Source of the DNA: Protostelium mycophagum
Lineage: Eukaryota; Evosea; Variosea; Protosteliida; Protosteliaceae
Reading direction: 5' to 3'
Assembly (NCBI GenBank): GCA_002081555.1
Contig: MZNV01002140.1
Coordinates: forward strand, 1 to 26,870
Length of the DNA stretch: 26,870 nt
The position numbers were made by a program, and so were the translations under genes. Below the pieces are notes generated by a model. That model had not been told where the DNA came from, searched no databases, and worked only from the letters and a program-made list of their open reading frames with translations. Below, in pieces: positions 1 to 15,480 of the stretch (position 1 is its first letter; every line of letters starts with the position of its first letter).

Positions 1-280
1 AATACAGTGCGATTCAGTCAGACTGTGAAGATGCAGAAGAGAAAGATATTGATTGCTCAAGCACCATCTGACCGAGAGAATTAGAGTTGATGGACCGCTA
101 CTCCGATTTCTATCACCCTTGCCAAATCCCAGCCGTTTGAGAGCGGCTTCCATTGACCACCCGTGCCATGTTTGCTGGTGCATTTTTTTACGAAGCTATG
201 GATCATTTCAGTTCCGACGGCTGGAGACACAGAAATTATCCTACAAAAAGACAAATCATCTTATTTCACATTTATCTGCC
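1..280. other. Left-edge non-coding stretch; possible 3' end of another gene
   Basis: No confident gene. On the plus strand the first 71 bases are open in one frame and encode a short acidic peptide (residues such as CEDAEEKD) before a TGA at 69-71. This could be the last codons of a gene lying to the left, but there is no family match and a second frame is also open to base 91. The rest is probably 3' flank of the minus-strand ATPase gene that ends at 361. Confidence 0.2.
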
Positions 281-360
281 TTTGTTACCATGCTACCTTG
301 GCGACAAAACTATCTGGGAATGTTCTGACGACCAACTTTCGGAGCTCGTCAAAAGTTTTG

Positions 361-4324
<3,964 letters not shown>

Positions 4325-4676
4325 CAGCTCCCGCTAGATCTCTTTATGTCCAGTGACTCTCTTCCAATGGCCTTTCTCTGCAGGTTTTCATTGATCTCCT
4401 GTTGACGTATGCGGAAATCTACAGAGACCCTTGATTGATCGATGGACGTCCGCACAACCGGCGAACTGTCCAGGTTTTGTCTCTTCATCGTGGCGTGGAA
4501 GGTGTTAAAGTTATCTGTTTTGTGCTCTCAGACTGGACGTTGTCCGAACTCCCCCCGAATTCCGCCCGAAGTTGGATATGTCGTAAAAACGAAGAAGCAC
4601 AAAGTGATTGACCGGCAGAATCTCAACATCGCTACCGGGACGCCACGGTTTCTTGAAGAGCCGAAAAGAGCACGAA
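4325..4676. promoter_or_regulatory. Divergent intergenic region, ATPase / small gene
   Basis: This 352-base stretch separates two divergent start codons and must hold both 5' leaders and promoters. I see no clear TATA box. A GATCGAT palindrome-like element occurs near 4437 and another GATCGATC near 4790 inside the plus-strand gene. An upstream non-coding exon of the ATPase in this region cannot be excluded. Confidence 0.35.
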
Positions 4677-5006
4677 ATGGATTTAGAGAAGCTTGAAAAG
4701 AGTTTAACAGTGAGGTCAGGAACAGCGTCTGAGGTGACGGAGAAGCATTTAAGAGTTTTTGTGGACTGCCTATGTGCGGACTTGTTCGATCGATCAAACT
4801 AAGGTGTGGAAGAGCGAAGTTGTCGACGTCGTTTCTCCTGAGTCTGGGCTTCTGTGAAATTTCTGGTATTGGAGAAGATGTTCCTCAGGTTCTGCGATTT
4901 TTATTACCTTCCACTTGTTCCGTGCTTGCGGGCTGAGTTTTATCAAAGTTTTGATGCTGCACATCTTCAATCATTCAGGGCTGCGGCCAAATTTGCATCC
5001 CTCTGA
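4677..5006 (+). CDS. Small hypothetical protein, three exons
   Basis: Not recognised. ATG at 4677 starts an open exon to 4760. With introns 4761-4803 (43 nt) and 4854-4888 (35 nt), both GT-AG and of the size usual here, the frame stays open to TGA at 5004-5006 and gives 83 aa. The N-terminal third is charged and helical (DLEKLEKSL). The C-terminal part is aromatic and hydrophobic (LFCDFYYLPLVP) followed by an Ala-rich helix (FRAAAKFASL). There is no signal peptide or known motif. If the first intron is not spliced, the first exon stops at a TAA near 4799 after 41 aa. Support is only the consistent phase of three exons and the divergent position next to the ATPase. Confidence 0.4.
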
Positions 5007-5619
5007 TGATGCCGATTGTAGATCGAATACGATTCATCTACAACGGATTTTTTCCGTTGGTTATTATTGGATGTGCTGGACATTAAAACTAATTTAAAAA
5101 TGTGTGGCACTTGTTGTTGGCAAAAAGACTTTCCCCCACTTGCTAAATCAGGCATGCCACTAATGGACAATAAACGACAACTTTTTCAAGATGTTACATT
5201 CTTCAGTTTTGAAATTCTTGTAGTAAAATTCTACTAATTACCATCTCAAATGGAAGACAAAGATGAAGATTTCAAAGTGACTTTTTGACCAAATTTTCAT
5301 TGTAGATCGACGTGGTCACCTCTTCTCACGTGCCCTCTAGTTGCATAATCTGAAGACCGATGAATCACGCTTGGATGGTCTATCTAAACTAAAACAATGT
5401 TCATGAGCGAATTAACACACCCCCACTCCTCAATTACAGAGAGGGCAAAAGAATCTTTTGAGAGTGAAGGTCTGGGTTTCAAACGGTTGGTGTGGTTCAA
5501 ATTCCAAAGAGAGGTTGTGCGTGCAGAAAGTGTGAAATTTCGACCATTTGTCTTTACAAGACTTCCTGGAGGGCCGAAAAAATTAAATTCCATCCAACCT
5601 CATCTTATCACTCTTCACC
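5007..5619. other. Intergenic region upstream of GPLD1
   Basis: I see no gene here. AATAAA at about 5170 could be the poly(A) signal of the small gene at 4677-5006. The shared intron motif appears as ATTGTAGATC near 5019 and 5303 and as ATCTACAACG near 5035, here outside any intron I can define. Open frames around 5397-5696 overlap the GPLD1 start and carry no recognisable protein. The segment just before 5620 should contain the GPLD1 promoter. Confidence 0.4.
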
Positions 5620-8600
5620 ATGCAACCGGGCATGTTGACACGCCGAGCACTGTCTCTCTTTTGTATATTAGCTGTGAGTATCGAAGATTTCAATAATCGT
5701 TGATCATCTTAGTTTGTAAACTATGTCTATGCTTGTGGGTTTTCTACTCATGAAGTAGTCGGTGAGCGTGCTGCTCATTTTTTCCGCCAAGATAGAACCC
5801 CTGGTGAGTAACCTTCGGCTGTGCGGTTTTAAAGATTCTAGGTTTGGAAACATACAAACAGATAATTGACAATCATCCGCAAGCATTTCAGGCGGGACTT
5901 TCATATCCAGATTGGGGATATGCATGTTTTCTTAAATATCTTGAACCATCCATTCCAAGTCAGTAATTCATCAGAAATTTCTAAATAGACATACTTATAT
6001 ATTTAGATGGATCAGAAGCCACTCATTGGGCATGTACCTCATAAAAATTGAAGCTAATACTGACAATTTATAGAATCCATTCGCTGCTGCGACCATCGAC
6101 TACCTTAACCAGAACTTCGAAAAGCCATGGAATGATGACGCCCAGAATCTTGTTGCTTTCCTCTTTGGCGTGGTCGCTCATGATGCGGTAGCTTCATCTT
6201 CTCAATTTTTTCACATTTAGCCATTCCGCTGACACCATTAAGGCCGACACTCTATGGCACAGTCTCGCTGGAGTCGCATACATGAAGAATGGTTGGCTTC
6301 ATCAGATAGAGATGAGATGTGACTCGGCACAGGTTTCATATCGGCATTATCTTATGCCGATTACCAAGGATGGTTTGGAAAGGCACACACTGCCGCCGAT
6401 TTTGGCGGTGACATAGAGCTCTTTTATACCGGCAACGTGCCCGAGTCTGCCGGATGGTGAGTCGATCATCCTCTATATGTATTGATCAGACAAAGGTTCA
6501 TTCCCACCGATCATCTTGTGAAGATCTTTGAGAACATGGGATTCGGAAAGCAATTCAACACGGCCGTCTTAGACTTGTGCAACTTGGAACAGTACGCAGG
6601 TGAGATGAGACGTCATCATGACGTCATGTGACGTAATCAGAATACCTCGCCGTGAGACAATTACCCGTACCCTTGGTCTACACTTATATGATGGAGCGTC
6701 CCGCTTTTCTGGTGGAGAATTACCACAACTGGTGGTTGGGAGGAGTAGATGACATGGCCTCATGGAGCACCAGGTGCTGGAAGAGTGAGTATATATCTTT
6801 TTGACATGTCTAAGATCTTTTGAACTCCATCATGAATTTTTTGCAGCTGTCATATCATCTATAGAGACCAATATTTTTGACCCTTGCGTCATACTCATTA
6901 AAGACACTGATCAGACGAATGACACCGTCCTCGAGCCTCCCCTCTGGTGAGTGTCTACAACTATGTCTACAACGGTCTATATTGATGGATATTTCAGGCC
7001 ATTCAAGCCACAAGAGAAGATAGATGTGGTAGCACGTAATGATGGAAAAGGAGTTTGGTTGCAAGCAAAAGATGCTCCAAAGGCACGAGTCATCCCCGCC
7101 GAAATTTCCGAGAAAATGGCAAAGCGCACGGCAGACGGGTGACACTTTTGACATATGTCACATTGTGCTGACTCGTTGTAGATGGTGTGCAGACGAGAAG
7201 GACACGCACAACTCCATCACTTATACCACTGACAGTGTACTCGCTGAGGTCGGTGCCAGCATGGCTGTGGGCGATTTCAACAATGGTAATTTTCGTTGGA
7301 GAATTCTGGTTTCATCTGAATGAGAACAGATGGGAAGAAAGAGATGGCCATTGGAGCACCAGGATATTCCCAACACGGTATGATATCATGTCACGTCGCT
7401 CCGATATTTCTGTGACATCTTATGTCTTGCAGGTGTGGCACAAGGAGGAGCTGTCTTCGTTGTAGAGGAGTCACAATACAGACTGCCCGGTCATCACAAT
7501 TACAAACTCGAGAAGGTATTTGAAAATTAAATTTTGCATTTGGCGGGAACTTATTCTTGCAGGTGGCCACGCAAAAGATTTACGGAGAAATAGAAAGTGG
7601 CAAAATGGGCGTTGCCATGGTTGCAGTTGATTTCAACTTGGATGGTTACACGGATCTTATCGTGTCGAGTCCCGGTAAGGGCTCGGAAGATCTCAGTTAC
7701 ACTGGGATTGTGACAATCTATTATGGTTCTCCTTCAGGATTAAGATATGACTTGAACAGCACGATCGACCCCGAAGTCGACTGGACGCAACTCGGTGCGT
7801 TGTAGTTCGACACATTTGAAATTTCTCTGAACTTTCCAGGATCAACCATGTTCAAGGGGGACATCGACGGTGATGGGAATGATGACGTCATCATAGGGGC
7901 ACCTTACGCGACAAAATGGAGCCACATGGATCCCATCAAGGACTACAACAGACAAGGTGGCCAATTGTGGATCTATTTATCACAGAAGAAGAATATTCCT
8001 GGAAATTTATGGGGACCCAAAGACAGCCAATGGATCATAGACAGCCCTGAATCCTTCGCTTGGTTCGGTCAGCACGCTCTGGTATTTGAATTTTGAATTT
8101 TATTTTTGGCGGTAAATTTTTTTGACTCCTTAAAGGTGACCGTTGTAGAAGGAAGAAGATTACTCATGGTCGGAGCACCCCATTATGCTGATGATTGGAT
8201 GGGGGAGCCTCTCTTCTCTGATGCTCTGGGAAAGATTTGGGCTTTCGACGTGACCCATTTCCCCCAAACCAAAATGGTAAAAGGTCTCAGAATGACGTGT
8301 GAATGACGTCATCACAGTTGTGGTCCATACAAGGTGTCGACGGTGTAGATGGAGGCAGAAAATTTGGATGGATTTTTGCTGTCGGAAATCCTTACGGAGG
8401 GTGAGATGTTTCCTCGTCTACAACGAGCCAGACTGAAATTTCATAGAAATTCCAGCGATGTATATCTCGTGGCAGGCGCACCCACCTCCAAGGCGGGATC
8501 TGAGATTGAATCTGGAGTCGTCCAGATCTTAGATATCAAAGGCTTGAGAGGTGCCACCAATCTGCAGAAAGTGGAGACCAAATCGGTACTCACGGGACAC

Positions 8601-9093
8601 AACCAGATCATGTCCAGATTTGGCTGGAACTTGGGTTTTGCGGACTTTAACGGTGACGGAACACAAGATTTGTTCGTTATGCAACCGTGGCGCTTCAACC
8701 GGTTGTTTTCGGGTGAGGAATCTGCACTTTCGGAATATTTCTGGAAAGCACTTGTACTTTGTTCCAAAACACCAAGACATTAAGAAGATAGAACTCTGAT
8801 GCTCGTTGTAGATGTCAACAATGGAGCTGCATATATCTGGCTTGGAAGCAAAAATGTGGCAAAGAGCCCAGTGCAAGCCGACTATTGCATGTTCTCCTCT
8901 TTGAAAGATTCACTCTTGGGTCGTACAGGTATGTCATATTTGTCGACGTCGACACGTATTGATGACGTCATCAGCCCTGGCCGTAGATATGGACGATGAC
9001 AACAGAGCGGATCTGATTCTTGGGGGAGCTTCTGGAAACAAGAGATCGGGTCAAGTGACTGTCCTCTTTGATACGATCAAATTTGGCTCGTAG
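5620..9093 (+). CDS. GPLD1: Phosphatidylinositol-glycan-specific phospholipase D
   Basis: Secreted enzyme that cleaves GPI anchors. The model has 21 exons (20 introns of 38-99 nt) and gives 828 aa against about 840 in vertebrates. A signal peptide at residues 1-25 (LTRRALSLFCILA) precedes CGFSTHE, as in GPLD1. The N-terminal zinc-dependent phospholipase-C-like domain keeps THW, AHDAADTLWHSL, AADFGGD and a GGVDDMA segment. The C-terminal half is a series of FG-GAP (integrin-type beta-propeller) repeats with calcium-binding loops: GDFNNDGKKE, DFNLDGYTD, DIDGDGNDD, DFNGDGTQD and DMDDDNRAD, each followed by a V/I-GAP-like strand. Introns at 7139-7181 and 8713-8811 end exactly at the shared CGTTGTAG motif. 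The intron at 6600-6640 is built almost entirely of GACGTCA/TGACGTCA copies. Stop TAG at 9091-9093. Confidence 0.95.
6030..6073 (+). other. Probable GC-AG intron in GPLD1
   Basis: Family alignment requires the exon ending CAT TGG (THW) to join AAT CCA TTC (NPF) in phase 0. The only boundary that does this is TGG|GCATGT...TTATAG|AAT, so the donor is GC rather than GT. Using the nearby GT at about 6034 would create an in-frame stop. Confidence 0.6.
6600..6640 (+). repeat. Intron composed of TGACGTCA-type palindromes
   Basis: This 41-nt GPLD1 intron starts GTGAG and ends AATCAG. Between them it contains GACGTCATCATGACGTCATG and a further TGACGT, that is two overlapping CRE-like palindromes plus a partial one. 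The same octamer recurs in introns near 885, 1117, 2157, 8305, 8962, 17017 and 25625. Confidence 0.8.
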
Positions 9094-9482
9094 ATTTCAC
9101 GTCTACAACTGTAAATAAATTGATAACGGATCTAGAAGACGAAGGTTCGCCATACTATATAAAATTGAAGTACATTTGTATCAGAGGACATGATTGTGTT
9201 CCATCAGCCCGAACATGCCTCTACATCGAACACTCTATGTGCTGAGGACATTAGAGTAAAATACACCTTTTTTCTGTTTTTGCGGCTTCACGGTGGGATT
9301 TGAACTTAGAATTCATCTGTAATAATAAGAAGAGGTGGACTACTGCGCAACAGCCTAATGCTGCCACACATGGTATTGAAGCAACATAAAAACACCTGGA
9401 CCACATATAAACAGGCCTGAACACCCTGAGCATAATTCATCAATTAAAAGTGAGGATATTTAATTGTGGATCAACCAGTCGT
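9094..9482. other. Intergenic region downstream of GPLD1
   Basis: I see no gene. The stretch contains the GPLD1 3' flank (an AATAAAT at about 9114 could be its poly(A) signal) and a segment at 9283-9303 that resembles a tRNA T-arm on the minus strand but does not fold as one. One TCTACAAC copy lies near 9101. Confidence 0.4.
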
Positions 9483-9842
9483 TCACCACCCATCCTCAAA
9501 TCTCCTTTCTGCTAAAATCCTATGCCACCCTACAAGTTTGCAATATTCTGTTGGATCTATTCTGCTATCTGCAAGTAACATTTGTACTGTCTCTTTATTT
9601 CCAGTTTCTGATGCCTTCCTTATTGCATAATTGTGATCATCTGATGGGTCCACTCTGCTATCTGCTAGTAATATTTGAACTATCTCGTTATGCCCATTTT
9701 GTGCTGCTTTCCTGATTGCATAATTACAGTCATCTGATGGGTCCACTCTACTATCTGCAAGTAGAATCTGAACTATCTCTGTATGCCCATGTTCTGATGC
9801 CCTTCCTATTGCAAGATTTTTGCAGCTGATGGATCCAAAAAA
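9483..9842 (-). pseudogene. Degenerate ankyrin-repeat gene fragment
   Basis: From 9746 down to a stop at 9483 the minus strand encodes two ankyrin repeats of the DPSDD-NYAIRKA-NG-VQ-LLADSR type and a non-repeat tail. A third, more N-terminal repeat (IGRASEHGHTEIVQILLA) continues in frame to about 9810. The segment before it (DPSA, near 9830) is in another frame, so a single-base indel breaks the frame. No start codon, 5' exons or convincing intron explains this. It looks like the decayed 3' end of a member of an ankyrin family with repeats of about 33 residues. Confidence 0.65.
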
Positions 9843-10079
9843 CAGCCATTGATTCGTTGAACCGAGATGCTAAATATCTCTAGCTAGCTGTTGTTATTAT
9901 GAATTTTTGGGCGTTGTAGTTTCGCGTCAGGGTTTTATCAGGATGAGAGAGAAACTTCGCCATAAAATTATTATAATTTAAATTTCTTTGGGTGAAGCCC
10001 ATTGCCGGATTAAACCGATTTCCCACGGTTAGTAACGACAAGTGAAATATCGTGGCTCCAGCACTTAGGCCATCACGCC

Positions 10080-13000
10080 ATGCCGGAGAGAGACATTCAC
10101 AACAGCAAGATGGAGAGTGATCAGTGGGACGAGTCCTTTATTCAGGAACAAAGCTTGGGAGTGTTTATCTCCAACACACTCGGGAAATATCCCTTTGGAG
10201 TCGGTGTCTTTCAAGGTGATTTATTTGTGATTCTACATCTGACAGACACCAGAATGGGTGGCAAATGCAGATGATGCCAAAGCCAGGGATTTTCATGTCA
10301 TTCTTGATGTCGATAGACAATGGATTGTGATGTATAACAGCGGGAAATTTGAAAAAAAAGATTGGACAGGTTTGACCAACAAGTTAGGAGACAGTAACAA
10401 GAGAGAGGATGTCAACTCCATCGGTATGACGCTCACCACTTTCATCTCGCTAATGTCGTCTAGGCATGTTTGGCTTGGGTGCCATCACCTTGTATCACGT
10501 CACCGACTCATTCAGTGTTTTAAGTGGAGATCAGGTGTTGTGCCTGGACATGCTAGGTCTGCATGGAAATAAGAGGTCCTTGAAGGGCACGTATTTCGAC
10601 AAGGACATGTCCAAGATTCCATGCTTCTTGCCGATCACTCAACAGAACTTTTACGATTGGAAGAAGGCCGATGGCTTTGCCGGCACCTTGTTCAGCATGC
10701 CCCTCAGAACAAAAGAGAGCAGAGTAAAAAAGATGGTGAGATTTCGTTGAAATTTCATAACTGAAATTACATTCAGCCGCTGTTGATATCACAAATAGAA
10801 GAGTGGCTGGAGGAGTGTGCAAGCAAAATTTCAGGAATGCTCATTTTTTTGAGACACTTGGAGTCCATCAAGATCACCATCTTAAAGGTGATGGATCATC
10901 TCATGATCATTCTGATCTATGAAGGGCGAGAAAGAAAGAAACTATCAAGCTAATATAAGGAACCTTGATGCCCACGTGAGACAACAGAGGGCTTCACAAG
11001 ATCTCTCAGAGCCCATCTCTTATTCCCTCATCATCGATCATCGCTCGCCCACAAGTGCGTTTGGAGCATCTCGATCATCTTTGTCTGATCAATCTTCAGA
11101 CTTTCAGACCGAGACGCGATGGATGATCACCAATGGTTGTGGAGACTCTGAGGATTTCGAGCGAGACAACAGCATTGTCATCAAGACGACAGCCAGAGCC
11201 GGAGTTGCCATCAAACTAGGCCCCAGAAACGTGCCTGAGCCTTGTAAAGGAATGGCATATTGCTTTATGCCGATACTCAAAGACAGCATAAACTTGCCTG
11301 TGCATGTGAACGGCATGTTCATGCTAAATGATAATAGAAGTGATCTGTGGTTAGCCACAGGTGATATCAGAAAGAAGTGGAACGAGATGTTGCTGTCAGA
11401 TGTCAGTCTTTCGACATTGACATTTTTGACATTTTCAGGTGGTCCCAAATCTTTGGGCTCAAGCACTGACGCAAATCAAAGAGAGAGACGCATCCGCAGT
11501 TGCGGTAGAAAATTGGTACAACATGTTTCCTCCCCGCGAAAGCGTGGGTGCACCCTGGAATCTTGTGGAGAAGATGACTATGATGCACATCTACAACCTG
11601 CCACTATGTCTTTCTTTCACTGAAGACGAGAGAGAGTGGATTACACCCAAAGAAGCTTATTTTTTCTGCTCTTTGAATGCGAGAAGTGAGAATCTTGCCA
11701 GAGGTTTGTTTCGAACCCGTGACCGTTGAGTAACTCATTACAGCAAAATCATTGATGAAATACGGCATGCCCATCTTAGATGCCCCAACATACATCATCG
11801 CACATTTAGAAAGAGTTTCGAGACATCATCATGAGATCAATCGCGAAACTGTGAGAGAGTTTCTCCTCTCTAGAGTGAACGACAAATCCTTGAAAAAAAT
11901 CAATGATGAGGTTATATTGCAATATCTTAGTGATCTGACGGGATTGCCTGTCGTCCCACTGTCAAATGGAGATTTCACCACAATGGAGAATAACAAATAT
12001 AAGTGTTGGCCAGAGAGATGCGAGCCAGATCTGGCTGTGGTGAGCGTTTGATTCGAATTTTCACAGAATTTTCTGACGATCCAAGTGTTTTCCGGATTTA
12101 GTGTACATTAAGTCGAGCTTGTTTCCACAGGAACCCTCCTTCCTGAGAAACAAACTTATAAAGGAAAAATGTGCCAGCCAGAGCGATTTGGTGTGGGTTT
12201 TCCCTTCGCATTTTAAAGATCTAGGGTGTGTCGAGTCCCAGAGGGCCCCGCCCAAAGAGTTCAGGACGAGAGTGAGTCAAATTTTCCCGAAAGTTCGGGG
12301 CTTTACAGACGAAGGTGATCCATCTTTTGCGAACAGTGGGAAAGCCTTCAGACGTGATGTACTCCCTACCTCTTGTAGAACTCGAGAACGACCTCGTCTG
12401 CGACTTCAATTTTGCACGGTAACTACCAAAACCTCACGGAATCTGATTCCAATCAGCGATAATGTGATGCTGAAACAAGTCCCATCACAAGAGAAGGAAG
12501 CATGTAAAGAGGCACTCAAACTGCTCGGATGTCTCATGTGCACAAATATACAAGAGATCAGCACAATCTACACCGGGGGGGCTACTCTCGACCAACTGAT
12601 CATGGCGGGGGTAAAGAGGGTGTCCGCTGAGAGAAGTAAACTTCCAGGATTTTTCTTTAAAATTTCCTGAGGAATGACTTGTGAAGGAATCACAATCGCC
12701 AGATTTTTGGAAGAATCGCCAAACTCGTATATATTCGAGAGGATTATCAACACCAGCGACGCAAAAGTCATCAAAGATTTACAGGATTGTAAGATAATCA
12801 AGTCCCTTAATGGAGATATGATATCTCCAAATGATGTCGTGGTCTTCCAGACCCCAGCCCTTGTGATCGGTTCACTAGAGAGGGTGTGTTTTGCATGTCA
12901 GAATTCAAATTTTGACATTTTTAGGCTTTCGAACGCATCTTGAGGGCACAAATTCCTGACCAGAGATACCGACAGATTATCAGGAAATTTCCCATCAAGC

Positions 13001-15210
13001 AGATAGACCTCTTTGAGTGCCTCCAGGATGCGAATTATCGGAGCAAGTTGACCAATTCGGAAATCGAGAGTATTGCAAAGGAGATGATGCCACATGTGAA
13101 GCGCATTCCTCGACTTGCGAGGTGACACCCGTTTGTTTCAATCGTTGACCCTGCAGCACATGAATAAACAAAGTGTCTTGACATCGGATCTGATTGATCA
13201 CAGATTTCTCGCGGACAGATCTGTCGTTATGTACGAAGGAAATCTACAACCGATCTCGATGTTCACAAGATCTGTACATCTGGCCGCATTTCTACTCGGC
13301 CACAGATTGCCTCATAGCTGGGTAGAAGCTGATCACAACGCGTTGCTTACATTAGGTCTGGAGAAGGGGCTGTATCCAAAAATAGAACAGAGGTTACGCG
13401 ATGCACCTGCGACATACCAAGAGGTTGAAAAACATATTGAAAGTTTAATTGAGAGTTGTAGATGTACAGATGGCTTTCTGGTGTAGAAGAGATGCAATGG
13501 AACGAGGTTTCGCAATTAAAAATATTCAAGGCTGCGGGGCATAATGGCCCCATTGAGACCAGGTGAAATGTCTGCGAGTTTATCTCTGATGTTTGTAGAT
13601 GGCGAACAGATTATACCCCTTTTGCAGAAGGTTTCCATCAACTCAAAGATTTGGTCCACCCAGAGGAAATCAAATACTGCTGGACCCATCTCATCTCCAT
13701 GGACGAAGAATTAATCTCCATCATAAAGCCCCACCGCTTGGATCGATTGCGTAAGATCACGATGTCAGATGTGATATCGCATCTGAGAAATCTGGTTACT
13801 ATGGAGGGGGCGATACCCTCCGTCATTGAACACGAGGTGGTGACGTGTTTTCAATACATACAACTGCATAATAAGGTCCTTAAGACAGACAAAGATCTCA
13901 GAGTGCAATTGTCTCAGGTTTAGTGCCATTTGCTGCTTCAAAGTGAAATATTTCAGATTGCATTTGTGAGGCATCAATCGGAATGGAAGCTTCCATCACT
14001 GATAAATCCGGATCTTCATGAAGAAGATGAAGACGAATTTGAGGTATGTTTACAGAGGATCTCACAACTGCTGATATGTGTAGATCTGTACTCCCAATTA
14101 CTTACAACCTTTCGATGACATCATACGTCTTCTCGAGACGAAACAAGTGGAAACAAACATGTCATACGGAATGACCCCAACGATTCCTAAACGCTTGCCC
14201 CCTCCACAGCACACCATAGCTGCAGGGTAGTTTCATTCGGATGAAAATAGATCTGATGAGATCAGATTCTACAATGTGGAAGATCTCGCCGATGTTTGGT
14301 TCTGCTTTGGAAACAACAAATTTCCTGCACATAAGTTTGTGTTGGGAATGCATTCAAACTATTTCAAGAGTAGATTTCGCTCGGATTTTGGAAAATTTAA
14401 AGACAATAACAACATATTCATGGAGACTGAGATTGCTTTCCGTGCAATACAGAAGATCCTTAAGTAAGCAGATGTCATATTGACATTTGCATGAAACTTA
14501 TGTGTCAGGTACATCTACCAAGGAAAGATGGAGGTACCATCAGAAAATGAGTGGGTGGAAGTTGTAGATTTGGCGAATCAATACGAATTGAGATCTGTCA
14601 TCACCGAGATGGAGATCTACGCATTACAACACAGAAGCTCACTTATCATTGTGACCACAGTATTCGATTATTGCGGATACGCCTCTTTATATAAGATGGA
14701 ACACCTAGAGAGGTACAAATACCCGATAGTTACCGTATAGAACCTCATTGGATGTGCTTTAACCCTAACAGGTACTGTAAAAATTGGGTGGACAGAAACA
14801 AAGATCTGATCATCAGAAACAAGAGGAAGCTGATACATGCGGACATACCACTCATCGAGACCTTACTCGGCTCTTCAATTGCAGAGCAAGTTTTAGGAAT
14901 GAAGCCACCACAGGAGCCAAAAAAAGAACAAAAAACTCCACAGCAACCCGCACAAAAAACTCCACAGAAACCCCCACAAAAAATCCTTCAGGAACCCGCG
15001 CAAAAAACTTGGTCAGCAGTAAGACCCGTCGTCTTGTCTAAACCCAACCCTCCAAAACAGCCCCAAATCGCCATCACTTTCGGTTACGGATCAAATGAAC
15101 ACGATAGTGCGAAACAATCTAATTATAGAACACTACCGTGCTCTTATTATGCTGTTGGAAAGTGCAAAAGTGGAGACCAGTGCACATATATTCATGACCC
15201 CAGTAAGTGA
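10080..15210 (+). CDS. Sacsin-like ATPase-domain protein with BTB and CCCH zinc finger
   Basis: Large cytosolic protein; the model has 20 exons (19 introns, mostly 36-61 nt) and 1442 aa. The N terminus is a sacsin-type GHKL/HSP90-like ATPase: EWVANADDA at residues 46-54 matches sacsin ELIQNADDA, followed by GMFGLGAITLYHVTD and SGDQ. Further sacsin-repeat segments follow (LPVHVNGMFMLNDNR, GLPVVPLSNGDF). A BTB domain lies at about residues 1165-1290 (DVWFCFGNNKFPAHKFVLG). A Gln/Pro/Lys-rich linker precedes a C-x7-C-x5-C-x3-H zinc finger at about 1420-1438 (CSYYAVGKCKSGDQC...H). Sacsins act as chaperone-like scaffolds and BTB domains often recruit cullin-3, so a role in protein quality control or RNA-linked turnover is inference. 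Introns near 12636-12686 and 13096-13156 are the least certain. The intron at 13424-13461 ends at AGTTGTAG. Confidence 0.85.
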
Positions 15211-15305
15211 CTTGCATCTACAACCATTGAAAGGCTGAAACAGACAGATCTCAAAGTCAAAAAGGGGTATTACAAAAACGATAGATGAGATCTCAAGGAG
15301 ATATT

Positions 15306-15353
15306 CCAACAAATACCAGAAATACCAACAAATACCAGAAATACCAAGAAATA
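15306..15353. repeat. 19-bp tandem repeat, about 2.5 copies
   Basis: The unit CCAACAAATACCAGAAATA occurs at 15306-15324 and 15325-15343 and is followed by a partial third copy. It sits in the 270-bp gap between the convergent 3' ends of the sacsin-like gene and the carbonic-anhydrase/pyrophosphatase-like gene, so it probably lies in 3' UTR or spacer. Confidence 0.85.
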
Positions 15354-15480
15354 AATCTTGACCATCAGAAAAAAATTTGAATTTTATGTTTCTTCAGAAA
15401 AATAAAATAAAATATTTCTTTGTGTTTTATCACAATGAGAGTTCCACAAAGTGGTCCTCTCTGTCCACTTTCGGCTCCTC

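Noticed and set aside
5397-5696. 99-codon plus-strand open frame upstream of GPLD1
   Set aside because: It overlaps the GPLD1 signal peptide in another frame and runs through a well-supported GPLD1 intron; the peptide has no recognisable features.
9283-9303. tRNA T-arm-like string (GGTGGGATTTGAACTT) on the minus strand
   Set aside because: The bases flanking the loop do not pair as a 5-bp T stem, and I could not find a matching acceptor stem, so it is at most a tRNA-derived remnant.
11704-11743. TTCGAACCCGTGACC resembling a tRNA T loop
   Set aside because: It lies wholly inside a 40-nt intron of the sacsin-like gene, with no room for a tRNA.
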